A stretch of 7,804 nucleotides of DNA from Bacteroidales bacterium (GTDB lineage: Bacteria; Bacteroidota; Bacteroidia; Bacteroidales; UBA932), in contig SFMU01000070.1 of assembly GCA_004552965.1 (NCBI GenBank), positions 1-7,804 on the forward strand, read 5' to 3'. Each line of letters starts with the position of its first letter. Position 1 is the stretch's first letter. Below are positions 1 through 6,504 of this stretch, piece by piece. The translations under genes were made by a program, and so were the position numbers. A model generated the notes under the pieces. It had not been told where the DNA came from and made no database searches. It saw nothing but the letters and a program-made list of their open reading frames with translations.

Positions 1-10
1 TTGTCTTCCA

Positions 11-56
11 TACTTCAAAGGTAAGGTCTTTTGATACACAAACCTACCTTCAAGTA
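11..56 (+). other. Left-flank imperfect stem-loop of the IS
   Basis: TACTT (11-15) pairs with AAGTA (52-56) and AAGGTA (18-23) pairs with TACCTT (45-50), with a small internal loop and a 21-nt apical loop. The structure contains GTAAGGTC (21-28) and CTACCTT (44-50), both of which recur in the stem-loop just downstream of the transposase (1401-1432). It may be an end of the IS, a subterminal repeat, or part of a bridge RNA. The pairing is visible; the role is inferred. Confidence 0.45.
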
Positions 57-97
57 TATGTTTATGTCACATTATGCCACGGAAGTTTGCAAGTGTC

Positions 98-119
98 CCT
101 AAAAACCGGCGTTTTTAGG
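98..119 (+). other. Perfect 9-bp stem-loop in transposase leader (bridge RNA candidate)
   Basis: CCTAAAAAC (98-106) pairs perfectly with GTTTTTAGG (111-119) around the 4-nt loop CGGC. No T-run follows on either strand, so an intrinsic terminator is unlikely. Its position about 115 nt before the transposase suits a stem of an IS110 bridge RNA transcribed from the left non-coding end. That assignment is inference, since guide loops cannot be checked without the donor and target sequences. Confidence 0.4.
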
Positions 120-123
120 CCGG

Positions 124-157
124 TTGAATAAAAATCAAGACCCCATACCTATCTTTG
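124..157 (+). promoter_or_regulatory. Possible Bacteroidetes-type promoter for the transposase
   Basis: TATCTTTG at 150-157 matches the Bacteroidetes -7 consensus TAnnTTTG exactly. A TTG at 124-126 could serve as the -33 element, although the 23-nt gap is longer than the usual 19-21 nt. Transcription would start near 163 and give a leader of about 70 nt. An outward promoter for a bridge RNA would have to lie elsewhere. Confidence 0.4.
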
Positions 158-233
158 TTGGCAAAAGCGGACATGGCATCACTGCCTGCCGCACATGTGT
201 AATGTTAAACGGGCTTGGTGTCCCAAAATTTGA

Positions 234-1382
234 ATGCCTATGAAACAAGTATGCGGTCTTGACGTGCACAAAGATAGTGTGTTCGTCTGTATTCTCAATG
301 AAAACGGTGTTGTTTTTCAAGAAAAGTATGGGGTTCTGACCCCGGAACTCGAGCAGATGCTCGCAAAAATGTTGGAGTACCATGTGGAGGAAGTCTGCAT
401 GGAAAGCACGAGCATCTACTGGATGCCAGTGTGGAGGGTGCTGGAGAACTACGTCAGTTTGAAGCTGGTCAATCCATACTTCATCAAGCAACTTCCAGGA
501 AAGAAGAGTGACGTGAAGGATGCGGAGTGGATTGCCACCTGCCTTCTCAAGGACCTCATCAAGGGAAGTTACGTGCCGGATGACCTTATCCAGCAGTTGC
601 GCCAGTACGACAGACGCATCTCCGACCTGAATGCAGAGTGCGTCCGCAAGCTGGGCAAGCTCGATGCGGCACTGCAGCGCTGCAACATCCGTATCAGCAA
701 CTACGTGTCAACGACAGATAGCAAGAGCTACAAGGAAGTCGTTCGCCTGATATCCGAAGGGACTCGTGATCCTGCGGAATTGACGAAGGTCATCCATGGT
801 CGTACAGTCAATCGTGTCGGCAAAGATGTTATTCTGGCATCGCTCACCGGAGTTATATCCAATACGGACATTGATGTCATCCGCCAGCTACGGGAAGAAG
901 TCGCTCTTGCCGAGAAGCACAAGGACGAATGCCAGTCGAAAATGGATGCCATCTGTCAGCAATACTTTCCAGAACAGTTGAAGAACCTTCAGACCATACC
1001 CGGAATCAAGGGACGTTCGGCTACAGCCATAATCGCCGAAGTGGGCACAGATATGTCATCGTTCGAAGATGCAGCCCACCTTGTGTCCTGGTGCGGACTG
1101 AAGCCTCGCAATGAGGAAAGCGCCGGCAAGATCAAGGCAAGGAGCATCACACATGGAAACAAATACTTGAGGAAAACTCTCATAGAATGCGCCTGGGCCG
1201 CATCCAAGACGCAAGGATGCTACTTCAATAAATTCAGCTATCACCAAGTCGTTGTTCGTCGGAAGAACAAGATGAAAGTGCAGGTCGCCATCGCCAGAAA
1301 GGTCCTTACCGCCGTCTGGTATGTGATGCACGACAGTGTCGCCTACCGCGACTTTACCCCCGATATTGCACCGACTGAGTAA
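234..1382 (+). CDS. IS110-family transposase (DEDD recombinase)
   Basis: This 382-residue protein is the RNA-guided recombinase of an IS110-type element, which excises and inserts the element through a RuvC-like DEDD site and a C-terminal serine. The N-terminal domain (about residues 5-150) carries GLDVHKDS with D10, MESTSIYW with E57 and KKSDVKDAEW with D93 and D96, which together form the expected acidic tetrad. A helical middle (about 125-250) looks like the coiled-coil linker. The C-terminal Transposase_20 domain (about 253-345) has TIPGIKGRSATAIIAEVG, then NEESAGK with S296 as the likely catalytic serine, then ITHGNKYLRKTLIECAWAAS. No frameshift or internal stop is seen and the length is normal, so it may be active. 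The in-frame ATG at 240 gives the more typical IS110 start MKQ and may be the real start. TAA ends the gene at 1382. Confidence 0.93.
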   Translation: MPMKQVCGLDVHKDSVFVCILNENGVVFQEKYGVLTPELEQMLAKMLEYHVEEVCMESTSIYWMPVWRVLENYVSLKLVNPYFIKQLPGKKSDVKDAEWIATCLLKDLIKGSYVPDDLIQQLRQYDRRISDLNAECVRKLGKLDAALQRCNIRISNYVSTTDSKSYKEVVRLISEGTRDPAELTKVIHGRTVNRVGKDVILASLTGVISNTDIDVIRQLREEVALAEKHKDECQSKMDAICQQYFPEQLKNLQTIPGIKGRSATAIIAEVGTDMSSFEDAAHLVSWCGLKPRNEESAGKIKARSITHGNKYLRKTLIECAWAASKTQGCYFNKFSYHQVVVRRKNKMKVQVAIARKVLTAVWYVMHDSVAYRDFTPDIAPTE

Positions 1383-1400
1383 TCGGTCGGCTCAATATAT

Positions 1401-1432
1401 ACCACATATTGTAAGGTCACTACCTTTGTGGT
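1401..1432 (+). other. Right-flank two-part stem-loop of the IS
   Basis: ACCACA (1401-1406) pairs with TGTGGT (1427-1432), and inside it AAGGT (1413-1417) pairs with ACCTT (1422-1426) around CACT, with a 6-nt bulge on the 5' side. It starts 19 nt after the transposase stop. GTAAGGTC (1411-1418) and CTACCTT (1420-1426) repeat words of the left-flank hairpin at 11-56. There is no T-tract, so terminator function is unlikely. A recombinase-binding subterminal site or a bridge RNA stem are the likeliest roles. Confidence 0.5.
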
Positions 1433-1732
1433 GGTTCGTCCCCGTTTCACAAATTGGCTAACGCTCTATGTGGCTTAGGAGGCCCGTTTGAACTATAGAG
1501 TTCGAAGAGGAAAGTTCTTAATTATCTTATCCGCCTTCCATCAAGGTGGCAGGCTTGCCATACGCACCTGTGATGCCATGTCCGCTTTTACTTATCTCTC
1601 GCATGGATGGAATATTTGATTTATAGAGGAAAGGTACCAAATATTCATGAAAAGATATCCCCCAACTTGTTCGAAAAGTCATATTCGTAGAACAAACGGT
1701 CTTCTGAAACACTCTGACAGGGGTGGAATTGA
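1433..1732. other. Gene-free IS flank with stem-loops
   Basis: I find no convincing gene here. There are two local structures. GAACT (1490-1494) pairs with AGTTC (1499-1503) around ATAG. A longer stem pairs CATCAAGGTG (1539-1548) with CACCT-G-TGATG (1565-1575), leaving one bulged base, with a small internal GC-rich hairpin. If the element is IS1111-like, its bridge RNA would be expected in this 3' non-coding region. The region is less GC-rich than the repeats that follow, and the IS junction with host DNA probably falls somewhere in it. Confidence 0.4.
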
Positions 1733-1824
1733 CTGAAGGGGTGCTTTGGGGTCAGGCTCACTAGCGTGCGCTCAAGGATGCAATGTATGCGAGCTGAAGG
1801 GGTGTATTTCGGACAGGCTCCCTC
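1733..1824 (+). repeat. Two degenerate direct repeats, 61 bp apart
   Basis: CTGAAGGGGTG at 1733 recurs at 1794. Each copy is followed by a TTTGGGG/TTTCGGA-like segment and then CAGGCTC and CT, so a roughly 31-bp motif is repeated with a 61-bp period. No supported gene overlaps it. The second copy leads into the 51-bp array. Confidence 0.5.
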
Positions 1825-1905
1825 GTTCGGCAAAAACGGCAGAGAAGCGAGATCGGCTACATTACTGTAAAGTCTGGAATTGCCGCATGCCGGGCATCTG
1901 GCCGA

Positions 1906-2058
1906 GCACCCGATCTGGACCTCAACGTCCATGAAACAGCGGCATTTCATGGACAAGAACCCGATCCGGACCTCAATATCCATGGAATAGCGGCATTTTA
2001 TGGACAAGCACCCCATCCGCACCTCAATGTCCATGGAATAGCGGCATTTCATGGACGA
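1906..2058 (+). repeat. Three tandem 51-bp units, each with an inverted repeat
   Basis: Three units begin at 1906, 1957 and 2008; the marker CGGCAT falls at 1940, 1991 and 2042, an exact 51-bp period. In the first unit GTCCATGAAA (1927-1936) is a perfect inverted repeat of TTTCATGGAC (1945-1954) around CAGCGGCA. The other two keep most of the pairing (for example GTCCATG and CATGGAC in the third). A partial fourth unit (GAGCCGATA) joins directly to the next array. The minus strand is open through the three units, but no start or recognisable domain supports a gene. Confidence 0.8.
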
Positions 2059-2063
2059 AGAGC

Positions 2064-2945
2064 CGATAGATGACTGCCTCGCCACGCCGGGATGCCACCG
2101 AGAGGCCTCTAGCCGGGGATGCCGTGGCGAAGTCCGGCCGAAGCATCGGCAAGAGACCGGTTTGACACCGGATCCAGACAGTCTTGCCACGTGACCATGC
2201 CCCAGAAGTGGTTCTGTTGAGGGTCCCCGTGCCAAAGGGTCGATAGATGTCCCCTTCGCCACGCGGGGATGCCACCGAGGTGCTTGTGGAAGGGGTCCCC
2301 GTGCCAAAGGGTCGATAGATGTCCTCTTTGCCACGCCGGGATGCCACCGAGAGGCCTCTCGTCGGGGATGCCGTGTCGAAGTCCGGCCGAAGCATCGGCA
2401 AGAGACCGGTTTGACACCGGATCCAGACAGTCTTGCCACGTGACCCTGCCCCAGAAGTGGTTCTGTTGAGGGTCCCCGTGCCAAAGGGTCGATAGAAGCC
2501 CCCCTCGCCACACGAGGATGCCACTGAGGTACCTGTGGGCAGGGTGGCTGTGCCAAAGACCGGTCAGAAAACCCTCTTTGCCACGCCGGGATGCCACCGA
2601 GAGGCCTCGCGCCGGGGATGCCGTGCCGAAATCCAGCCGAAGCATCTGCAAGAGACCGGTTTAACACCGGTTCCAGACAGTCTTGCCACGCGACCCTGCC
2701 CCAGAAGTGGTTCTGTTGAGGGTCCCCGTGCCAAAGGGTAGATAGATGTCCCCTTCGCCACGCCAGGATGCCACTGAGGTGCTTGTGGAAGGGGTCACCG
2801 TGCCGAAGACCGGTCAGAAGACCCCCTCGCCACGCGAGGATGCCACTGAGGTGCTTGTGGAAGGGGTCGCCGTGCCGAAGACCGGTCTGAAGACCCCTTC
2901 GCCACGCGAGGATGCCACTGAGAGGCATGTAGGCGCGGTGAGCCT
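2064..2945 (+). repeat. Composite satellite: alternating 177-bp and 72-bp units
   Basis: The anchor GCCACRC, followed within a few bases by GGATGCCACYGAG, starts units at 2081, 2258, 2330, 2507, 2580, 2757, 2829 and 2901. Successive distances are 177, 72, 177, 73, 177, 72 and 72 bp. The long unit shares its start and its end (GTGCCAAAGGGTMGATAGA) with the short unit but has about 105 bp of different middle. That middle includes the small inverted repeats CCGGT/ACCGG and CAGAA/TTCTG. The 73-bp unit carries one extra base, which shifts any reading frame through the array, and the last unit decays after about 2931. No gene is supported: the long open frames on both strands read the same DNA in different frames. 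A related inverted copy lies at 7651-7735. Confidence 0.85.
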
Positions 2946-3004
2946 GCTCGGTGAAAGTCACGAGCCGGAGCCGGAAGGCCACTCCAAATGTCCACAGCGG
3001 AATG

Positions 3005-3038
3005 TTGGATGGCATTTCGGGAAATATTTCTAAATTTG
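3005..3038 (+). promoter_or_regulatory. Bacteroidetes-type promoter with a palindrome
   Basis: TAAATTTG at 3031-3038 matches the Bacteroidetes -7 consensus TAnnTTTG exactly. TTG at 3005-3007 is a possible -33 element, with a long 23-nt gap. Transcription would start near 3045, about 28 nt before the GTG at 3073. The perfect palindrome GAAATATTTC (3021-3030) sits just before the -7 box, and ATTTCG (3014-3019) is inverted as CGAAAT (3045-3050), bracketing it. Such placement suits a repressor operator, which fits a metal-responsive operon, but no regulator site is recognised by name. Confidence 0.5.
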
Positions 3039-3072
3039 CACTTTCGAAATCTGAAAGATACTCCGATAGGTC

Positions 3073-3408
3073 GTGGAGAAGAGAAGGAGCATATTCCCAT
3101 ATTCACTACTGTTGCTGCTGTTCGTCTGGTACATCGGCGGGATCAGTCTTTTCCCTCACACCCATATTGTCGACGGAGCGAGTATCGTGCACTCCCACCC
3201 GAATCCGGATGCCGGACATCAGGGGGAGGAAAGTTTCATTACCATTCATCTGCTGACCCAGTTCCAGTCCTGTGAGACCGGCGCGATGCCGGCGCTTCCG
3301 GAGCTGTCGGTCATCTTGTTACCGGAATATGACGGCATCAGGGATGTCTCCTGGCCGGTCTGCCGGTTATTCTCGACATCTGGTCTTCGCGCACCTCCTG
3401 TGGCTTAG
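3073..3408 (+). CDS. Small His-rich membrane-anchored or exported protein
   Basis: This 111-residue protein opens with basic residues (MEKRR) and a hydrophobic segment (about 10-27) that serves as a signal peptide or single anchor. It is followed by a histidine cluster, FPHTHIVDGASIVHSHP (about residues 28-44), with H52 and H60 beyond it. A TAG lies in frame six bases before the GTG at 3073, so GTG is the first possible usual start, about 28 nt from the predicted transcription start. Short proteins of this HxH...HSHP type, often ending in a Leu-Arg-Ala-Pro-Pro-like tail as here (LRAPPVA), occur beside TonB-dependent receptors in Bacteroidales as I recall; I give no family name. It shares a strand with the downstream receptor with no gene between. 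A periplasmic metal-binding or sensing role in uptake is inferred. Confidence 0.72.
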   Translation: MEKRRSIFPYSLLLLLFVWYIGGISLFPHTHIVDGASIVHSHPNPDAGHQGEESFITIHLLTQFQSCETGAMPALPELSVILLPEYDGIRDVSWPVCRLFSTSGLRAPPVA

Positions 3409-3451
3409 CCGTTTTCCGGACCATTCTTCCGGGACAGGCTGAGAGTCTTGC

Positions 3452-3670
3452 CCGGAGGGATCAACCGGAGAATTAAACCGGAGAGATCAACCGGAGAACT
3501 CACCTAAGGGTTCAGCCGGAGAATTCAACCGGAGGGTTCAACCGGAGAGATCACAGGTGGAATCGCCCGAAATCTCATCCGAGAACTCTCCCGAGACCTC
3601 ACCCGAAAGCACACCCGAGGACTCAGCCGTAACGACTCAGCCGTAACGACTCAGCCGGAGAACTGACCGG
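3452..3670 (+). repeat. CCGGAG-phased minisatellite (13-, then 12- and 14-bp units)
   Basis: CCGGAG recurs at 3452, 3465, 3478, 3491, 3516, 3529 and 3542: 13-bp steps with one 25-bp step. From 3567 the core is CCGA, CCGT or CCGG at 3567, 3579, 3591, 3603, 3615, 3627, 3641, 3655 and 3667: 12-bp steps with two exact 14-bp steps (CCGTAACGACTCAG twice). The array fills most of the 368 bp between the His-rich gene and the receptor. A frame without stops runs through about 3441-3643 on the plus strand and would read Ser-Pro-Glu-rich repeats in its second half, but it has no ATG. I treat it as leader or spacer DNA. Confidence 0.75.
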
Positions 3671-3728
3671 CAACCGCTGTGCCGGGTCGTGTCATATCTC
3701 CCGACATATTCAGAAATTGGCGCCTGCA

Positions 3729-3744
3729 AAAGCCCGCCGGCTTT
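3729..3744 (+). other. Short hairpin in the receptor leader
   Basis: AAAGCC (3729-3734) pairs with GGCTTT (3739-3744) around CGCC, 32 nt before the receptor ATG. Only three T residues end the stem and no U-run follows, so termination is doubtful. It could affect translation or message stability. A near-consensus -7 box (TATCTGTG) overlaps its end but lacks a clear upstream element. Confidence 0.3.
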
Positions 3745-3776
3745 ATCTGTGCGCTGTCGAAGAAATTGAAAATCAG

Positions 3777-6071
3777 ATGAAAACAATCAGAACAACCATA
3801 CTTATCATATTGGGGCTGCTGTGCTCCGTCCGCATGGATGCGGCAAATGACAGAAGAGTGGAGTCCAACATCCACGGCCATGTGGTCGACAAGAACACAG
3901 GCGAACATATTCCCTACATATTCATAAATCTCGTCGGGACGACGGTCTCCACTTCAAGCGCGCTCAGTGGGCACTATTACCTCGAGCATCTTCCTGAGGG
4001 CACATTCACCCTGCAGGCTTCGGGAGTTGGCTGGAAAACAGTCAGCCATCAGGTCATCATCAAGGAGGGCAACACCTTGGAAGTGAATTTCGAACTTGAG
4101 GAAGACAATGTGCAGATCGACGGCGTGGTGGTCTCGGCGAGCCGCAGCGAGATAGCGAGGATGCTGGCTCCGACTCTTGTGAATGTAGTGAATATGGAGA
4201 CCTACGAACGGGTCAATGCGACTTCGCTTTCGCAGGGTCTGGTGTTCCAGCCGGGAGTCCGTGTGGAGAACAACTGTCAGAACTGCAGCTACCAGCAGGT
4301 GAGGATCAATGGGCTGGACGGGCCTTATACCCAGATACTTATCGATTCGAGGCCGATATTCAGCGCCTTGGCAGGCGTCTATGGCATTGAGCAGATTCCT
4401 GCGAATATGGTGGATCGGGTCGAGGTCTGCAGGGGTGGCGGTTCGGCTCTTTTCGGCTCTTCCGCCATTGCCGGCACGATCAACATCATCACCAGGGAGC
4501 CTTCGCGCAATTCGACGACCGTGTCCCACAATCTGAGCAGCATCGATGGCACTTCGGCCCTGGACAACAACACTTCCCTCAATGCGTCCCTTGTCAGCGA
4601 GGACAACAAGATGGGAATGGCAGTCTTCGGCCAGGTCCGCCAGAAGGACGGCTTCGACAGCGACGGGGACGGTTTCACGGAGCTGACGGCTCTCAAGGCG
4701 CAGACTCTCGGCATGCGTTCCTATCTGAAAACCGGAGTGTACAGCAAGCTGACTGCTGAATATCACCATCTGCACGAATTCCGCCGAGGTGGTGACAACC
4801 TGAATCTTCCGCCACACGAGGCGATGATCGCCGAACAGGTGGAGCATGGCATAAACACCGGCAGCCTGCGTTTCGACTGGTTCTCGCCTGACGACAGCCA
4901 CCGGTTGGCGGCCTTTGCTTCGGCCCAGCATATTTCCCGGTCCAGCTACTATGGGGCGGGGATGGATCCCGATGCCTATGGGGCAACCGCAAATCTGACG
5001 TGGATGGCAGGGACGCAGTACATCCGCAAGTTCGACAGGTGCATATTCATGCCATCGGACCTCACCCTCGGCCTGGAATATAATGAGGACAGGCTGAATG
5101 ACAATATGTGGGGATACGGCCGTGTGACCAGTCAGCTTGTCCGGATCGGCAGCTTCTATGCTCAGAATGAGTGGAAGAACCACAGGTGGAGTTTCCTTCT
5201 AGGTGGCAGGCTTGACAAGCACAATCTTGTCAAGGGGGTGATTTTCAGTCCGCGGGCCAATCTGCGTTTCAATCCTGTGGACAACGTCAATCTCAGGGCG
5301 AGCTATTCGTACGGATTCCGCGCTCCTCAGGCTTTCGACGAGGACCTGCATATCGACAACGTGGGAGGAATCGTCTCGATGATCACTCTGGCAGACGACC
5401 TCAGGGTCGAGAAATCGCAGAGTCTGAGTCTCTCTGCCGACCTTTACCATTCGTGGGGACAGTGGCAGGGAAACCTGCTGGTCGAGGGCTTCTTCACCGA
5501 TCTGTCCGATGTGTTCGCCCTGACTGAAATCGGTGTCGAGAACGGAGTCCTGATCAAGGAGAGGCGCAACGAGTCGGGAGCCCGGGTCGGTGGAATGGAC
5601 CTCGAGGGAAAGATTGCCTACGGAAGTCTTTGGCAACTGCAGGCAGGGATGACATGGCAACGCTCTCTGTACAAGGAGGCTCATGCCTGGGCTGATGATG
5701 TCGAGGCCACCAGGCAGATGTTCCGCACTCCGGACCTGTACGGCTATTTCGTGACTTCCGTCAATCCTGTGAAGCCGCTGACCCTGTCACTGAGCGGCAC
5801 ATACACCGGGAAGATGCTCGTTGAGCACCATGCAGGCTACATCGATCATAACCGGACGGAGACGACACCGGATTTCTTCGACCTCAATTTCAAGGTTTCT
5901 TACGATTTCACTCTCTACGGCCACATCGGCTTGCAGGTCAATGCCGGAATCCAGAACTTCCTGAATGCCTGGCAGAAGGATTTCGACCAGGGACCCGACC
6001 GTGACTCGGGCTACATCTACGGTCCTTCTGCGCCTCGCTGTTTCTTCGCCGGTCTGAAGATCGGCTGGTAG
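3777..6071 (+). CDS. TonB-dependent outer-membrane receptor
   Basis: This 764-residue protein is an outer-membrane active transporter energised by TonB-ExbBD. From the ATG at 3777 it has a signal peptide (MKTIRTTILIILGLLCSVRMDAA, likely cut near residue 23). Next come a carboxypeptidase-regulatory-like domain (about 31-110), a TonB-box-like stretch (DGVVVSASR, about 115-123), a plug (about 125-240, with QVRINGLDGPYTQILIDSRP, then IPANMVDRVEV and GGGSALFGSSAIAGTINIITREP), and a long beta-barrel to a C-terminal Trp. The frame could extend to a TTG at 3717, but only the ATG puts the signal peptide at the N-terminus. C167 and C170 in NNCQNCSYQQ form a Cys-x-x-Cys in the plug. The architecture fits BtuB/CirA-like receptors for metal chelates, haem or vitamin B12 rather than a SusC glycan porin, as no SusD partner is present. 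With the His-rich protein upstream, a metal ligand is the best inference; substrate unknown. Confidence 0.92.
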   Translation: MKTIRTTILIILGLLCSVRMDAANDRRVESNIHGHVVDKNTGEHIPYIFINLVGTTVSTSSALSGHYYLEHLPEGTFTLQASGVGWKTVSHQVIIKEGNTLEVNFELEEDNVQIDGVVVSASRSEIARMLAPTLVNVVNMETYERVNATSLSQGLVFQPGVRVENNCQNCSYQQVRINGLDGPYTQILIDSRPIFSALAGVYGIEQIPANMVDRVEVCRGGGSALFGSSAIAGTINIITREPSRNSTTVSHNLSSIDGTSALDNNTSLNASLVSEDNKMGMAVFGQVRQKDGFDSDGDGFTELTALKAQTLGMRSYLKTGVYSKLTAEYHHLHEFRRGGDNLNLPPHEAMIAEQVEHGINTGSLRFDWFSPDDSHRLAAFASAQHISRSSYYGAGMDPDAYGATANLTWMAGTQYIRKFDRCIFMPSDLTLGLEYNEDRLNDNMWGYGRVTSQLVRIGSFYAQNEWKNHRWSFLLGGRLDKHNLVKGVIFSPRANLRFNPVDNVNLRASYSYGFRAPQAFDEDLHIDNVGGIVSMITLADDLRVEKSQSLSLSADLYHSWGQWQGNLLVEGFFTDLSDVFALTEIGVENGVLIKERRNESGARVGGMDLEGKIAYGSLWQLQAGMTWQRSLYKEAHAWADDVEATRQMFRTPDLYGYFVTSVNPVKPLTLSLSGTYTGKMLVEHHAGYIDHNRTETTPDFFDLNFKVSYDFTLYGHIGLQVNAGIQNFLNAWQKDFDQGPDRDSGYIYGPSAPRCFFAGLKIGW

Positions 6072-6107
6072 CGGAAGAGAGCGGATGGGAATGGGTGGAG
6101 CGAGTGA

Positions 6108-6504
6108 TCAGATCTTCGTGTTCAAGGCATTGACTTCCTCGATCGGGTTATTCGCTTCAGACCTTCTCATGCAAGGATTTGAGCTCCTCGATCGGGTTAT
6201 TCGATTCAGACCTTCTTCTGCAAGGATTTGAGCTCCTCGATCGGGTTATTCGGTTCAGACCTTCTTTTGCAAGGCTTTGAGCTCCGAGATCGGGTTATTC
6301 GATTCAGACCTTCTTCTGCAAGGATTTCACCTCCGAGAGTGGAAGCCTTTATTTGGGATTATCTTCTCATTCAAGGCTTTGAGCTCAACGCTTGGTTCTT
6401 CGCTTCAGGCCTTCTTCTGCAAGGCTTTCACTTCCGAGAGTGGAAGCCTTTTTGGGATTATCTTCTCATTCAAGGCTTTGAGCTCAACGCTTGGCTTCTT
6501 CGCT
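6108..6504 (-). repeat. Array of degenerate copies of the Rpn gene's 3' end
   Basis: Read on the minus strand directly after the Rpn stop codon, this region repeats the last coding segment of that gene. There are four exact-length 49-bp units (6108-6156, 6157-6205, 6206-6254, 6255-6303) and two double units of 101 bp (6304-6404) and 100 bp (6405-6504). Each of these six blocks ends in a TGA. Encoded tails, from the gene outward, are VELKALNEKI and LSEVKALQKKA-stop, VELKALNEKI and LSEVKSLQKKV-stop, ISELKALQKKV-stop, IEELKSLQKKV-stop, IEELKSLHEKV-stop and IEEVNALNTKI-stop. The gene itself ends PVEEVKALQKKA-stop. A 36-bp stretch at 6396-6431 is identical to 6496-6531, exactly 100 bp apart, so homologous exchange or slippage is easy. 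None of the copies has an evident start codon. Confidence 0.88.

Larger units (their letters stand above)
1..1433 (+). mobile_element. IS110-family insertion sequence (ends not defined)
   Basis: An intact IS110-type transposase gene is flanked by non-coding DNA rich in stem-loops. IS110 elements usually lack terminal inverted repeats and make no or very short target duplications, so the ends cannot be read off one copy. The stated span runs from the window start to the end of the downstream stem-loop that shares words with the upstream one. The true left end may lie inside or outside the window, and the right end may reach about 1500-1700. IS110 elements encode a structured bridge RNA in a non-coding end that pairs with target and donor DNA. 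It lies upstream of the transposase in the IS110 group and downstream in the IS1111 group. Both flanks here contain candidate structures, so the subgroup is left open. Confidence 0.8.

Noticed and set aside
98..119. Intrinsic terminator
   Set aside because: The stem is perfect but no T-run follows on either strand.
2064..2945. CRISPR array
   Set aside because: Units are 72 or 177 bp and similar over their whole length; there are no short constant repeats with unique spacers and no cas genes.
1645..3015. A 456-codon minus-strand open frame
   Set aside because: It runs through all the repeats and reads the same 177-bp DNA as different peptides (WQDCLEPV in one copy, VARLSGSG in others) because the 73-bp unit shifts phase. 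No domain or signal is recognisable.
2746..3033. Plus-strand frame with repeated REDATEVLVEGVAVPKTG
   Set aside because: It is the 72-bp repeat read in a stop-free phase. Other phases and the opposite strand are equally open, and its end is degenerate. A similar peptide at 7609-7791 comes from the inverted repeat copy.
3441..3643. Open plus-strand frame with SPE-type repeats
   Set aside because: No ATG start is present, the first half has a 13-bp period that does not keep frame, and it falls between two better-supported genes.
3717..3776. Upstream TTG start for the receptor
   Set aside because: It would bury the signal peptide 20 residues inside the protein and overlaps the leader hairpin; the ATG at 3777 begins a normal signal peptide.
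3954..5183. A 409-codon minus-strand frame
   Set aside because: It lies wholly inside the receptor gene and is an antisense shadow of GC-rich coding DNA. The plus-strand protein has clear domains.
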